In this document: piece after piece, positions 7,693 through 16,579 of the stretch | Layout of the letters: every line of letters starts with the position of its first letter | How positions within the stretch are numbered: the stretch's first letter is position 1 | Made by a program: the position numbers and the translations under genes | NCBI GenBank assembly: GCA_016201275.1 | Contig: JACQDB010000138.1 | Coordinates: forward strand, 62,001-126,000 | From: Acidobacteriota bacterium | GTDB lineage: Bacteria; Acidobacteriota; Blastocatellia; UBA7656 | Length of the DNA: 64,000 nt | Direction of reading: 5' to 3' | The notes under the pieces: model-generated | What the model was told of the DNA's origin: nothing | Seen by the model: the letters and a program-made list of their open reading frames with translations, nothing else | The model's database searches: none

Positions 7693-9192
7693 ATGGAAAC
7701 TATAGAACAACTGAAGAAACGACTTTTTAACGTCGTTGGCGATTTGGAAAACGGTAAAGACGCGGCAATCGCTGCCGCTGTGCCAGTGGATGACCCGCCG
7801 CCTGTGAGCAAAGACCTGGGCAACGACCCGTTTGAACAGCAATTCAAGCGCTTTGGCGACAACAGTTTGGCGAAGAGCTTTTTGACGCTGGCAAAGGCCG
7901 AAAAGCAGTTTCGTCATCTGGGCGATGACAAGGTGTTGGAAAACCCGCGCCATTATCTACGTAAGAAGCATGGCGAAGATGCGCCCGAAGCCCTGCGCGG
8001 CAAATACCAGGTTCAGGATGATGAAATTGAAGCCATCATCGGCACCCTGCTCCTGAAGGGACAAGGCAAAGAGGGCGTGGGATTGCATGATTGGATGAGC
8101 AACAGTCCGACCGGATACGGCAAAACGGCTATGGGGCTTCAAAAGGCCGCACAGGATAATCTGTTTGGCAGAAACAGTGAAGGTGTGCAGAAGGCGCTTG
8201 ACGCTTCCTCTGGCTCTGTTCTCATTCGCACGGACATTGAGCCGGTGTTATACGAAGTCTTTTTGCGCCGCTTCCCTGCCGCCGAAGTCATTCGTCGCAT
8301 CCCTGCAAATGGCATCGTTCACACCTATAATCGCCGCACGGCGACAGGCGCGGCGGTGACCATCTCCGACTTGGGAGATATGTCGGGTTCGGTCGTCAAC
8401 TCGACCCTTGGTCAATCGCAAAATTCACACATTGCAACCATCATCAGCCCGCGCGCCATCGGCTTGAAGTTGCAATACGCTGTACAGCAGTCCGGCATGA
8501 ATTTTGGCATCGAAGGCAATTCCAATCTTGAGTTGGTTGCCGCGATGTACGCCATAGCCAACAAGCTCCAAACCCTTGTGCTGCAAGGCAATTCCTCAAC
8601 CGGCTCGAAGACGCTCGATGACGAAGATGGGTTGACCGATGCCAACGGCTTCGATGGCCTGCGTACCTTGCTCAAAGGCGGCAGCACCTCAATCAACAAA
8701 GCGACTTCGGATGCCTTTGTTGACACCATCAACAAGGCTGTCGGGCAGATCATGAATGCAGGCGGCGATGTCAATAACCTACTGGTCTTCATGTCCATCG
8801 CCGTGCGCTTTGCGCTCAATCTGGAATTGCAGCAGTTTATGCGCGTGACGAACAAGACGCCAAGTGGCGGCTTCGACACTGGGCTTTCCGCCAATGGCAT
8901 CGTGACGCTTGGCGAATGGCTCACCAAGATCATGAATATCCCGTCGGCATCGCAGTCTGTGGGCATGGGCTATTACACCTATAGCTCGGTCGTAACCGAA
9001 GACATTGATGTGATTGACCCGATGACCCTGGCGCTGGCCTATCTTGGCTCGCCGACGCCCGTGGTGTTGGAGTTGCCGATAGGCTTCAACCATCAGTTGT
9101 CGAATGTCTATTACCCCTTCCTGATGAATGGCCTGGTGTTCTACACGCCGGAGTTTGGACGCAAGGTGAGAGTGCCGCAGCAAAGCTTGTAG
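7693..9192 (+). CDS. Major capsid protein
   Basis: This 499-aa protein is assigned as the main shell subunit, probably HK97-fold, because it is a large, moderately acidic product directly after the protease-scaffold and is followed by a strong terminator, as befits a highly expressed gene. The N-terminal ~120 residues are charged and helical, like a delta domain removed by the protease. The central part is alanine- and glycine-rich with SNLELVAAMYAIANK resembling the HK97 spine helix. The start has an ACGAGGAGC ribosome site. Identity is by position and composition, not a unique motif. Confidence 0.8.
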   Translation: METIEQLKKRLFNVVGDLENGKDAAIAAAVPVDDPPPVSKDLGNDPFEQQFKRFGDNSLAKSFLTLAKAEKQFRHLGDDKVLENPRHYLRKKHGEDAPEALRGKYQVQDDEIEAIIGTLLLKGQGKEGVGLHDWMSNSPTGYGKTAMGLQKAAQDNLFGRNSEGVQKALDASSGSVLIRTDIEPVLYEVFLRRFPAAEVIRRIPANGIVHTYNRRTATGAAVTISDLGDMSGSVVNSTLGQSQNSHIATIISPRAIGLKLQYAVQQSGMNFGIEGNSNLELVAAMYAIANKLQTLVLQGNSSTGSKTLDDEDGLTDANGFDGLRTLLKGGSTSINKATSDAFVDTINKAVGQIMNAGGDVNNLLVFMSIAVRFALNLELQQFMRVTNKTPSGGFDTGLSANGIVTLGEWLTKIMNIPSASQSVGMGYYTYSSVVTEDIDVIDPMTLALAYLGSPTPVVLELPIGFNHQLSNVYYPFLMNGLVFYTPEFGRKVRVPQQSL

Positions 9193-9223
9193 TAGTCTGC
9201 CGGTAGGTGAACAACACAACTCG

Positions 9224-9253
9224 TAGGGCTGCTTCGGTAGCCCTATCTTTTTT
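9224..9253 (+). terminator. Terminator after major capsid gene
   Basis: A 9-bp stem closed by a TTCG tetraloop (TAGGGCTGC/GTAGCCCTA, 9224-9245) is followed by TCTTTTTT. It lies in the 5' part of a longer reading frame, which argues that the next gene starts at 9270 rather than 9207. Confidence 0.88.
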
Positions 9254-9269
9254 GCAAGGAGATTTTGAA

Positions 9270-9806
9270 ATGAAAAATACATTGAAAAGTGGATTGCTAG
9301 GCGCATTTCTTGCGACCATTGTTCTGTCACTGGCCTTCGTACTGCTGCCCTCTCTATCAAGCTCAACGGTAAGCGGAGCCGATGGCTTCACCAACCGCCT
9401 GCGCTCAACTACGCCCGCCGACGCCCTGTCGCCGGTTGCGCCGGTTGAGCATTTCGGTTTCAACTCCCTCTATAACGGAGCAACGTGGGACAGGCAGCGC
9501 ACGCCCAAAGTTTTCAAAGTCGTTGCGCTTGGAGCGGGTACGACAGAGACCACGATCTGGACACCGACAAGCGGCAAGAAATTCCGGTTAATGGGTTTTA
9601 TCTTGAGCGTGGGTGCGGCGTCAACTCTAACCTTTAAGGATGATACCGGTGGAACGAGTATATTTGCAGCGCGGGGGGCTGCCGACGCGCCCATTGTCGT
9701 AAATCTGGGCAATGGTATTTTGTCGGGCGCTGCTAACCGCGTTCTAACTGTGACCAGAGGGACAAGCGCAACGCTCGACGGCACTGTATTTGGCACCGAG
9801 GAGTAA
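9270..9806 (+). CDS. Possible head decoration protein with N-terminal hydrophobic segment
   Basis: A 178-aa protein. ATG 9270 is preceded by AAGGAG at 9256-9261 and lies beyond the terminator, so it is preferred over 9207. Residues 8-28 are hydrophobic (SGLLGAFLATIVLSLAFVLLP), like a signal anchor. The rest is Thr/Gly/Ala-rich beta sequence (about residues 70-178), compatible with a capsid-surface beta domain. Position directly after the capsid gene suggests decoration or a head fibre. The membrane-type N-terminus is odd for a head protein. Confidence 0.5.
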   Translation: MKNTLKSGLLGAFLATIVLSLAFVLLPSLSSSTVSGADGFTNRLRSTTPADALSPVAPVEHFGFNSLYNGATWDRQRTPKVFKVVALGAGTTETTIWTPTSGKKFRLMGFILSVGAASTLTFKDDTGGTSIFAARGAADAPIVVNLGNGILSGAANRVLTVTRGTSATLDGTVFGTEE

Positions 9807-9822
9807 TATCGCATTTTGAACA

Positions 9823-9843
9823 GGCGCGGTTCATTGCCGCGCC
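9823..9843 (+). other. Intergenic hairpin without strong U-tract
   Basis: GGCGCGG (9823-9829) and CCGCGCC (9837-9843) form a perfect 7-bp stem with a 7-nt loop. The bases after it (ACTATTTATT) are only weakly U-rich, so it may attenuate or protect transcript ends rather than fully terminate. Confidence 0.5.
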
Positions 9844-9878
9844 ACTATTTATTAACCACGCATTTTTGAGGAATCGTT

Positions 9879-10136
9879 ATGGCAAAAGAAAACAAGACGA
9901 AAACAAATGAACCGGAGCAACCGCCCGTCGAAGGGGCAGAGGTAAAGCAGGCGGTTATCACATCGGCTGACACTCGCGGCGACAGTCCAAAGAAGCTTCG
10001 CGCACCCGGCTTTCGTGGCAGCTACAAAGGCGTGCAGTTTGACGACGACGGTGTATCGCAAACGCCTGTGAGTTCGGCGATAAGAGCCGAGTTGCAGGCG
10101 CAGTATCCGGCGCTGGTGATTGAAGAAATCGAATAG
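9879..10136 (+). CDS. Small hypothetical protein (85 aa)
   Basis: Lys/Glu/Pro-rich disordered N-terminus, then FRGSYKGVQFDDDG and a C-terminal helix ending in acidic residues. TGAGGAATC precedes the ATG. Such short proteins between capsid and connector genes often act in head completion, but I recognise no family. Confidence 0.6.
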   Translation: MAKENKTKTNEPEQPPVEGAEVKQAVITSADTRGDSPKKLRAPGFRGSYKGVQFDDDGVSQTPVSSAIRAELQAQYPALVIEEIE

Positions 10137-10141
10137 GCCAG

Positions 10142-10435
10142 ATGCCGGTTAAGGGATTGGCGGATTTGGAGCTTATGGGATATACGGTACCGGCAGTGCC
10201 GCCGAAGAAAACGAGTTGGGAATTTCTAACTTGCGAGTATTGCGGCGGCAGAACTCAAGCACGTGTGCGATGCGAAAATTGTGGCGCTTGTTTAAGGCCG
10301 CCGCCCAAACCGCCCACCTATCTTGATCCCGGTACATTCGCTGAAAGTAATCTTGGTATAGGTATCTTTTTGGTTATCGCATTTGCGATAGCGCTTTTCG
10401 CGCTAACCTATTTAGCCTTTGTTCGATTCCGGTAA
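10142..10435 (+). CDS. Zinc-ribbon single-pass membrane protein (97 aa)
   Basis: Two CxxC pairs (CEYC and CENC) form a zinc ribbon at about residues 31-49, followed by a proline-rich linker and one strong hydrophobic helix (about 71-93). It resembles the gene at 20,063-20,320 in layout. Function unknown. It is a probable accessory (moron-like) gene between head genes. Confidence 0.6.
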   Translation: MPVKGLADLELMGYTVPAVPPKKTSWEFLTCEYCGGRTQARVRCENCGACLRPPPKPPTYLDPGTFAESNLGIGIFLVIAFAIALFALTYLAFVRFR

Positions 10436-10441
10436 AAGCTT

Positions 10442-11152
10442 ATGAGTGTACCGCAAGACGACCTGCTTGGCGTCATCTACATTTCACCAGACTATTTCAT
10501 TGAAAATGCACGAATGTTTGGCTGTGCTAAGGCGATACAAGGGCTGGACGCAAACTCCATCACGCCCTTGCTCGCTATAGCCTCAAGGATGATTGATGCT
10601 TATGTCGGGCGCGATTTTGCAGGCGGCGAGATTCACGAGAATCACAAGTTCGATCTCAATTCCCGCCGCATCAAGATCAATCGTCCGCCCTTGCAGACGC
10701 TTATAAGCTACAGGCTACGCACCGCTCCCGGTCTGGTCAGTAGTTTTGCCGTAACGCCTGTGACCGACGACGGCGAAAACAACATCAGCTTTGGCTCCAT
10801 CTATTACAACCGCCAGGAAAACTATCTGGAAGTTGCGTCGCTTGCAATGGCGAGTAGCATGACGGCGCAACTGGTCTCGCTGGGTATCTCTGAGCCGCAG
10901 GTTGAAATCGTCTATACCAGCTATGCCGACGTGCCAAAGGAAGTGATCACCGCAACCGGCTATATGGCTGCCCATTTGATTAACGACTCGGCTGCAAACC
11001 AGGTGATCGCGCCGGGACTTGCCAGCGTCAAGGCTGATGACGTGGAAGTGCGACGCGGCAGTTCGGTTTCAGCAAAAGGCAGTCGTGAGGACTCTATTCC
11101 GCCTATTGTGAAGACCCTGCTGCGTGGGGTCTCGCGCATCGCAATCGGATAG
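10442..11152 (+). CDS. Head-tail connector protein (gp6-like)
   Basis: The 236-aa protein sits in the usual connector slot. The segment SITPLLAIASRMIDAYVGRDF looks like the N-terminal helices of HK97 gp6/SPP1 gp15-type adaptors, and the C-terminal part has the long helices EVITATGYMAAHLIND. It probably binds beneath the portal. Motif support is moderate and gene order is the main evidence. Confidence 0.6.
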   Translation: MSVPQDDLLGVIYISPDYFIENARMFGCAKAIQGLDANSITPLLAIASRMIDAYVGRDFAGGEIHENHKFDLNSRRIKINRPPLQTLISYRLRTAPGLVSSFAVTPVTDDGENNISFGSIYYNRQENYLEVASLAMASSMTAQLVSLGISEPQVEIVYTSYADVPKEVITATGYMAAHLINDSAANQVIAPGLASVKADDVEVRRGSSVSAKGSREDSIPPIVKTLLRGVSRIAIG

Positions 11153-11154
11153 CT

Positions 11155-11889
11155 ATGGATTTAACTGGCATCGTCGCTGGCTTAAAAGAAGTCGCCGAAT
11201 CTATTCAGACTGCACAAGCCCAGCAATATCGGGTGTCCGGCGCGGCGTATGTCACTGTGGGCGATGAGCTTTTGAGTTGTCAAGTTGTTCCACCTGGCTA
11301 CAAACATGGCATTGAGCGCAGTGCTATTCCTAAATATTTACAAGGCGCGCAACTTGCGACCCTGAAGTTTTCCATTGACACAGATATTCGAGCGAAAGAT
11401 CGCTTCATAATCAATGACCGTTGGTTTGAAGCGATCTTTGTCCTGACGGCCAAGACGCTTGAGGTTCGCCGCAAGGTGTTAGCTCGCGAGGTGCAGTTGC
11501 CGGAGCGCGTCTTGTATCTGGCGCTCAAGCCTGATGGCCACGACAGCGCATCAAGCATTGAGCCATTGCCGGAGATTGTACGGATTATGCCCTTTGCCTA
11601 TGTAGTGGACAAACCCGTCGAGACGATAAAAGAAACCGAAGGCGGCGGCATAGAAGCCGCGAACCTGAAACAGATTGCCGTCTGGGAGATTGCGCGCAGT
11701 TTCTTGTCTGCCGCCAATCTTAGCCGGCTGCTCTACTGCCTGATTGTGGATTCCGATGTTGAGGTGACTGCCGAAGGCGCACGGACGCGCCTCTATCCGC
11801 GCTATCGCTTCAACGGCTCGCCGTCAATTGAATCGTATGCGTGGGCGCGAGACTATCCGTACTCAGTAACACTGGTTGAGGAGCGATGA
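11155..11889 (+). CDS. Hypothetical head-tail junction protein (244 aa)
   Basis: Begins two bases after the previous stop. It is mixed alpha/beta, with a basic central region (KTLEVRRKVLAREVQLPERV). The place between connector and tail-completion genes suggests head closure or stopper function. I recognise no specific family. Confidence 0.5.
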   Translation: MDLTGIVAGLKEVAESIQTAQAQQYRVSGAAYVTVGDELLSCQVVPPGYKHGIERSAIPKYLQGAQLATLKFSIDTDIRAKDRFIINDRWFEAIFVLTAKTLEVRRKVLAREVQLPERVLYLALKPDGHDSASSIEPLPEIVRIMPFAYVVDKPVETIKETEGGGIEAANLKQIAVWEIARSFLSAANLSRLLYCLIVDSDVEVTAEGARTRLYPRYRFNGSPSIESYAWARDYPYSVTLVEER

Positions 11890-11923
11890 AAAAGAAAATT
11901 TATCAAAAGGCGAAGGGGTACAA

Positions 11924-12364
11924 ATGCACGTTATACGAATCTTAATTCTTATCGCTACCCAGGCGACGCCCGGGTATTTGCCAAACCCCAAGTTTACACC
12001 TGGCGATACACTACCGGTGACCAAAGATGATATATGCGTTTCGGGATATGCGGGTAAAGTTCGCAATGTCCCGGATTCGGTCAAACGCAAGGTGTATCGC
12101 TTGTACGATATCGCTTCTCATGCGCCCGGACAGTACGAAGTTGATCATCTTGTCTCACTAGAGCTGGGCGGCTCAAACGAAATTAAAAATCTCTGGCCAC
12201 AGAGTTATGCCGGTCAGTGGAACGCGCACAACAAGGATAAGCTGGAGGATTATCTTCACGCGAAAGTTTGCGACGGAACAATTGATTTGCAGACCGCACA
12301 GCACGAAATCGCAACCGACTGGGTTGCGGCCTATCGAAAATACTTTGGCGACACAGCGCATTAA
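11924..12364 (+). CDS. HNH-type nuclease domain protein
   Basis: The 146-aa protein contains YEVDHLVSLELGGS, then IKNLWPQSY and the helix WNAHNKDKLEDYL, the DH...N...H pattern of HNH nucleases. ATG 11924 is chosen for its AAGGGG ribosome site, while an upstream in-frame ATG at 11876 lies inside the previous gene. The first 15 residues (MHVIRILILIATQA) are hydrophobic and signal-peptide-like, so the product may be exported or membrane-bound. HNH proteins assist packaging in some phages, but those usually neighbour terminase. Here it interrupts head-tail genes and could also be an intruder. Confidence 0.75.
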   Translation: MHVIRILILIATQATPGYLPNPKFTPGDTLPVTKDDICVSGYAGKVRNVPDSVKRKVYRLYDIASHAPGQYEVDHLVSLELGGSNEIKNLWPQSYAGQWNAHNKDKLEDYLHAKVCDGTIDLQTAQHEIATDWVAAYRKYFGDTAH

Positions 12365-12862
12365 ATGGAATTTACGGTCAAAGCCTCTGGCGCGCTCAAT
12401 ATGCGCCCGTCGGCCTTCAATCACCTGGTCGGCAAGAACATCTCGACCGCCGAAAACGACACCATGCGACCGGCGCGTGAGATTGTGAAAAAACCCATTC
12501 CCGATGGCGCTTCCGGCATATTGAAGGCGACGAAGTTCGAGCGCGCCACAATCGCCAATCTGGCGTTCAGCATCAGCAATAAACATCCGCTTATCGAGTA
12601 CGTTGAAGAAAAGACCAAACCGCACGTCATCCAGGCGAAGAACAAAAAGTCCCTGGCGTTCAAAGGCAAAGGCGGTATGGTTTTTGCGAAGAAGGTCAAT
12701 CATCCTGGGACGAAGGGCAAGCATTCTTTCCTGCACGCCTGGGAGTTTGTGCAGGCGGTCTTTCAACCGAGCTGCCAGCAGGCCGTTGACGCCGCATTTG
12801 AAGGGCGCGCTTATAATGGCGGCGCTGTCAGCCGCGCGAGTCCGACCGTAATCAAAATCTGA
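12365..12862 (+). CDS. Tail completion protein, HK97 gp10-like (tentative)
   Basis: 165 aa, basic. The C-terminal half has FAKKVNHPGTKGKHSF followed by a helix, resembling the VNHPGT..KPF segment of HK97 gp10/minor tail proteins. It starts immediately after the HNH stop and overlaps the next gene (TGATG). Confidence 0.6.
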   Translation: MEFTVKASGALNMRPSAFNHLVGKNISTAENDTMRPAREIVKKPIPDGASGILKATKFERATIANLAFSISNKHPLIEYVEEKTKPHVIQAKNKKSLAFKGKGGMVFAKKVNHPGTKGKHSFLHAWEFVQAVFQPSCQQAVDAAFEGRAYNGGAVSRASPTVIKI

Positions 12863-13731
12863 TGCTTAGCAACATCTTACTCGGCACACCGAAGCTGACC
12901 GTCGGTAATCTCGCGTTGACGACACGGGCAGCAGGCAAGCGCGGCGAAAGCTGCACGTTTGCTGTTGTCGAAGGGACGCCGCTTGCCGTCACAGTAATCG
13001 CCGATGACAGCGCGCACGGGTTTGGCAAGGCCGACATCGTAGTGACTGCGCCGACGGCAACTACAGAAGCCGAATTGATCGCCCTGCTCAATGCTTCGCT
13101 CGCCTTTCGCAAGGTCGCATCGGTCGAGCAGGCAAGCGGTGATGGCACAGATGAAATCGAATTTCTCGCGCAGCAGAACTTTCCCATCGCAATAGACGGC
13201 CTGATTACCAGGCTGCAAACCAAAGTCAGCATTACCGGCTGGGATGACCGCGATGTGATTGCTACGGGCGCACCGGTTGGCCTGCTGATGCCGATGGAAT
13301 CGCAGCTAGAGCGCGAGAGCCGCGAGACCGGTGGCTTCGACTACTACAAAGGCACGGTGCTCGTTGCCGTCGCCTTTCAGCACGACACTGCATTTCAGGA
13401 GCAGAACGCAACGCTCGACCTGTTTCGACGCGCCGCGTTTCAGGCGATCAAATTTTTCGATCACCCAGACCTTTTCGACAAACAGATCAAAGCCGGTTAC
13501 GGCAATGTTTTACGTGACGAAGCGTCGGGTACGGCGTTCGAGAAAGCCCGGTTGCGAGTCGCTGCTGAACTTGTCCTGCAATGGCAGGAACCGGCCTACG
13601 ATGCCGAAGACCTGACGACCGCGCCGTTTGCTCGCGCCGAGACCGGGCTGTTCAGGGAGCCGCTCGATAGCGACGTAGCCGTTGAGGACGATGGCGAAGT
13701 AAAGGATCAAGACATAATTGTGGAACCCTAA
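12862..13731 (+). CDS. Hypothetical tail terminator-region protein (289 aa)
   Basis: Coupled to the preceding gene by TGATG. The first 130 residues are beta-rich with an Ala-rich repeat-like module (ATTEAELIALLNASLAF), and the remainder is helical with an acidic tail. Its position just ahead of the sheath fits a neck or tail-terminator role, but no diagnostic motif is seen. Confidence 0.5.
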   Translation: MLSNILLGTPKLTVGNLALTTRAAGKRGESCTFAVVEGTPLAVTVIADDSAHGFGKADIVVTAPTATTEAELIALLNASLAFRKVASVEQASGDGTDEIEFLAQQNFPIAIDGLITRLQTKVSITGWDDRDVIATGAPVGLLMPMESQLERESRETGGFDYYKGTVLVAVAFQHDTAFQEQNATLDLFRRAAFQAIKFFDHPDLFDKQIKAGYGNVLRDEASGTAFEKARLRVAAELVLQWQEPAYDAEDLTTAPFARAETGLFREPLDSDVAVEDDGEVKDQDIIVEP

Positions 13732-13748
13732 TTTACGGAGTAATCAAA

Positions 13749-13997
13749 ATGGCAAAGAGAGAGAAAGATTCAAACGACGCGCTCGATCAGACCGGCGTTG
13801 CGGCTGTAGCGACAGTCGAGGCAACGGAAGACGCCAGGCCAACCGCGCCACTGTCGCAAAAAATCCTGGCAATGAACACGTCGCCGACCCTGCTGCACCT
13901 CGACGATGGCTCCCCGTTTCCGTCGCGCACGACCGCCGAACTGACGCCTGCGGAATTCGCGCGCTTCAGTAATTTCAAACTCGTCGCTCCCAAGTAA
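13749..13997 (+). CDS. Small hypothetical protein (82 aa)
   Basis: ACGGAG precedes the ATG. The N-terminus is charged and disordered, the C-terminus PLSQKILAMNTSPTLLHLDDG then a helix. Not recognised. A short hairpin (13,999-14,015) begins right after its stop. Confidence 0.6.
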   Translation: MAKREKDSNDALDQTGVAAVATVEATEDARPTAPLSQKILAMNTSPTLLHLDDGSPFPSRTTAELTPAEFARFSNFKLVAPK

Positions 13998-13998
13998 T

Positions 13999-14015
13999 TG
14001 CCGCAACCTGCGGCA
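13999..14015. repeat. Intergenic hairpin repeat, copy 1
   Basis: TGCCGCA-ACC-TGCGGCA, a perfect 7-bp stem with a 3-nt loop, 55 bases upstream of the sheath start. Near-identical copies occur at 20,378 and 25,858. Confidence 0.7.
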
Positions 14016-14070
14016 TTCCCTCAATCCATTCGCAATTTCCATCAACCGCATAGCGTTCGGAGGTTCTATC

Positions 14071-16062
14071 ATGCTACTGACGTTTCTCAATTCGCTGCAC
14101 TCGGATTCCTATCTGGTGATGCTGCTTTCGCTCGTCGGCCTGTGGCTGATGGGCACGGTCTTCAGCTACCCCGGAGTGGTTGTCACCGAGTCGCAGAAGG
14201 GCGCGATTCCTATCAATCAGATCGGCTTCCAGACCGGCAAGTTTGTCGGTACGGCGCTACGCGGCCCGGTCAATGTGCCGATTCTCATTACCCGCTACAG
14301 CCAGTTCGTCAACATCTTCGGTCCGCGCACTACTACGAGTTATCTGCATGATGCCGTCAGGATGTGGTTTGAAAATGTTGACGCGCCGTGCATGGTAGTG
14401 CGGGCGATCAACAGTGGCGCGGTAAAAGCGACCAAGACGTTGATCAAAGCCGGTGTGGCACAGGTCGAAACCGCGACCGTCGTCGGCACCATTGGCGCGT
14501 CGGGCGCAGGCAACGCCACAGTGATCGTCACCTCTGCCGGAATGAGCGGCTCGCCCATAACCCTAAACGTGGCGGTGGCCAATAACGACACGGCTTCGCA
14601 GGTAGCGACGAAGATTCGCACGGCGCTCAATGCCAATGCGACGATTGCCGCGCGGTTCACGATTGGCGGCAGTGGCGCAGACATCACGCTCACTCGCGTT
14701 GCGGCGGCGGCCAATGACGCGACGCTCAATGTCTCGATTGACAACGGCACCTGTACCGGCCTGACCAGCGCCCCGACTTCGGCCAATACCACGGCAGGGG
14801 TTGCCGATGTGGATGTGCTGCGAATTGACAGCCTGGGGCCGGGAGCCGATTACAACTACGCGGCAAGCCCGCCGCACGGCATCAGCTTCGTCTATGTTGA
14901 CGGCGTGCTGTCGATCTATGACGCGGGGCAGTTGAAGGAGCAGTATCGCAACGTCACCTACAACGCCTATGGCGCAGCGACCAACTTCATCAACGGGCAC
15001 AGCGAGCGCGCGCAGATCACCTGGCTCGACACCACGATGAACCCGGACAACTACAGTTCGGCAACCGGACTGGCAAGCGGCGCAGACGGTACGGCGGTCA
15101 CCGCGACGCAGATCGTCGGCAGTGAAAGCGCCAGCCCGAAGACCGGCATTTACGCGTTCGCCCGCAATGACCTCGGCCTCGGTTTCCTGATGGCTCCGGG
15201 CTACACCACGACCGCCGTCGGCAACGCCCTGATTGACGTGGCCGAGCGTTTCCGCCATCTCGCCTTGGTTGATTCCACGTTCGGTAACTCCACGTCGCAG
15301 GCCATCACCGAGCGCAATAACTACGCCTCGACGCACGGGCGGGCGGTCTATTGCTACGGCTGGGTGCAGGTCGTGGATCAGGATACTGGCGGCTTGAAGT
15401 GGGTGCCGCGCAGTCCGATACGGGCGGCGCACATTGCCCGTTCGCATTCGCAACCCGGCGGCATCGCCAACGTCGGCGCGGGCGTGGACTATACGCTTCG
15501 CAACGTGCCGCTCGATGTGCAAAACGGCGCGGTCGGACTGGAGACCGATGTCAACACAATCCTCGACGACCTGACGCAGGGCGAATTGAATATCAAAGGC
15601 ATTGATGTGGCGCGCAATTTCGCCAGTCAGGGCTACGGTCTGGTGCACTGGGCGGCACGCACCATCAGCCCGGAGGTGCTCTTTCAATTCCTGCACGTGC
15701 CGATCATCCTGTCGGTGATTGCCGAATCGGTTGAGATTGGCTTAAAGCCCTTTGTCTTTCGCGTGGTGGACGGTCAGGGGCGGCTTGCCTCGGAGATTAA
15801 AGGCACGATTGACGGCCTGCTGTGGAATCTCTGGAATGATGATTCGCTGTTTGGCCGCACCTCGAAGGACGCCTTCCACGTCAAACTGCATTCCAGCTTC
15901 ACGGAGCTGGAACAGGGCATCATTAAGGTGGACATCTTCGTCAAGCCCGTGCCGATTGCCGAGCGCATTGATGTGACCTTGTTCCGCGTGGCGCTGGGCT
16001 ACGATTTCAAGACCGGCGAAGTGAAGATCGGCGATGCCGAGTTACTGGCTGCCGCTGCATAA
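14071..16062 (+). CDS. Tail sheath protein
   Basis: The 663-aa contractile sheath subunit. SYPGVVVTES at 32-41 is the classic sheath start, and the C-terminus has the conserved layout ending GQGRLASEIKGTIDGLLW...VPIAERIDVT. A Gly/Ala/Thr-rich insert at about residues 133-245 (VTSAGMSGSPITLNV..., TCTGLTSAPTSANTTAGVA) is a beta module also seen in other phage virion proteins. The ATG at 14071 has GGAGG 7 bases before it. Using it adds a hydrophobic ~27-residue N-terminal extension not normal for sheaths. A later ATG (14152) would remove it but has no ribosome site. Confidence 0.92.
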   Translation: MLLTFLNSLHSDSYLVMLLSLVGLWLMGTVFSYPGVVVTESQKGAIPINQIGFQTGKFVGTALRGPVNVPILITRYSQFVNIFGPRTTTSYLHDAVRMWFENVDAPCMVVRAINSGAVKATKTLIKAGVAQVETATVVGTIGASGAGNATVIVTSAGMSGSPITLNVAVANNDTASQVATKIRTALNANATIAARFTIGGSGADITLTRVAAAANDATLNVSIDNGTCTGLTSAPTSANTTAGVADVDVLRIDSLGPGADYNYAASPPHGISFVYVDGVLSIYDAGQLKEQYRNVTYNAYGAATNFINGHSERAQITWLDTTMNPDNYSSATGLASGADGTAVTATQIVGSESASPKTGIYAFARNDLGLGFLMAPGYTTTAVGNALIDVAERFRHLALVDSTFGNSTSQAITERNNYASTHGRAVYCYGWVQVVDQDTGGLKWVPRSPIRAAHIARSHSQPGGIANVGAGVDYTLRNVPLDVQNGAVGLETDVNTILDDLTQGELNIKGIDVARNFASQGYGLVHWAARTISPEVLFQFLHVPIILSVIAESVEIGLKPFVFRVVDGQGRLASEIKGTIDGLLWNLWNDDSLFGRTSKDAFHVKLHSSFTELEQGIIKVDIFVKPVPIAERIDVTLFRVALGYDFKTGEVKIGDAELLAAAA

Positions 16063-16138
16063 CGCTCATCTGCAAATTACCAATCAATTTTGAATCAGGG
16101 TCTGGTTTTTCCAGACCCATGTCTTCGGAGGGAATGAA

Positions 16139-16576
16139 ATGGCAAAGCCCGTAACCAAAAAACTCGTCACCGTAATTTTTCTGGGCGTGGCGCGCACGAT
16201 TGAAAAATTCACCCAACCGGAAAAGAAAAGGTTGGAAAGCGCCAAGCCTGTGGTCTTTGGCGATGGTTTGAACAAGGTGCATTATATGCACGACCCGGCC
16301 TTTGGCTGTGAGCCGGTGACAGTCACGATGATCGCCAAAGATGATGACCCGTTCGTCCAGCTTGCGGAAGCGGCGCGCCAGCGTCACAAAGACGACCCGA
16401 CTACAGCCGAAAGTGCCATCGTGCGCGTTCACGCCGACAACGGCAACGTAATTAAAACCTTCACCCTGTTTCGCTGCGTCATTCAGTCGCTGAAGGTCAC
16501 AGATGGAGACACCGCTTCACATGATCACGCGATGATGGAGTTGATCTTGCAGCCCGAAGATTTTCAGGTCGGCTAA
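16139..16576 (+). CDS. Tail tube protein (probable)
   Basis: The 145-aa protein follows the sheath gene, where the inner tube subunit is encoded in myoviruses. It is beta-rich, with CEPVTVTMIAKDDDPF and a C-terminal DHAMMELILQPEDF. GGAGGGAATGAA precedes the ATG. Assigned mainly by gene order and size. Confidence 0.65.
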   Translation: MAKPVTKKLVTVIFLGVARTIEKFTQPEKKRLESAKPVVFGDGLNKVHYMHDPAFGCEPVTVTMIAKDDDPFVQLAEAARQRHKDDPTTAESAIVRVHADNGNVIKTFTLFRCVIQSLKVTDGDTASHDHAMMELILQPEDFQVG

Positions 16577-16579
16577 AAG

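Noticed and set aside
14563-15696. 377-aa reading frame on the minus strand
   Set aside because: It lies wholly inside the sheath gene; composition (Arg/Val/Gly/His-rich) is that of a mirror of a GC-rich coding strand, and there is no ribosome site.
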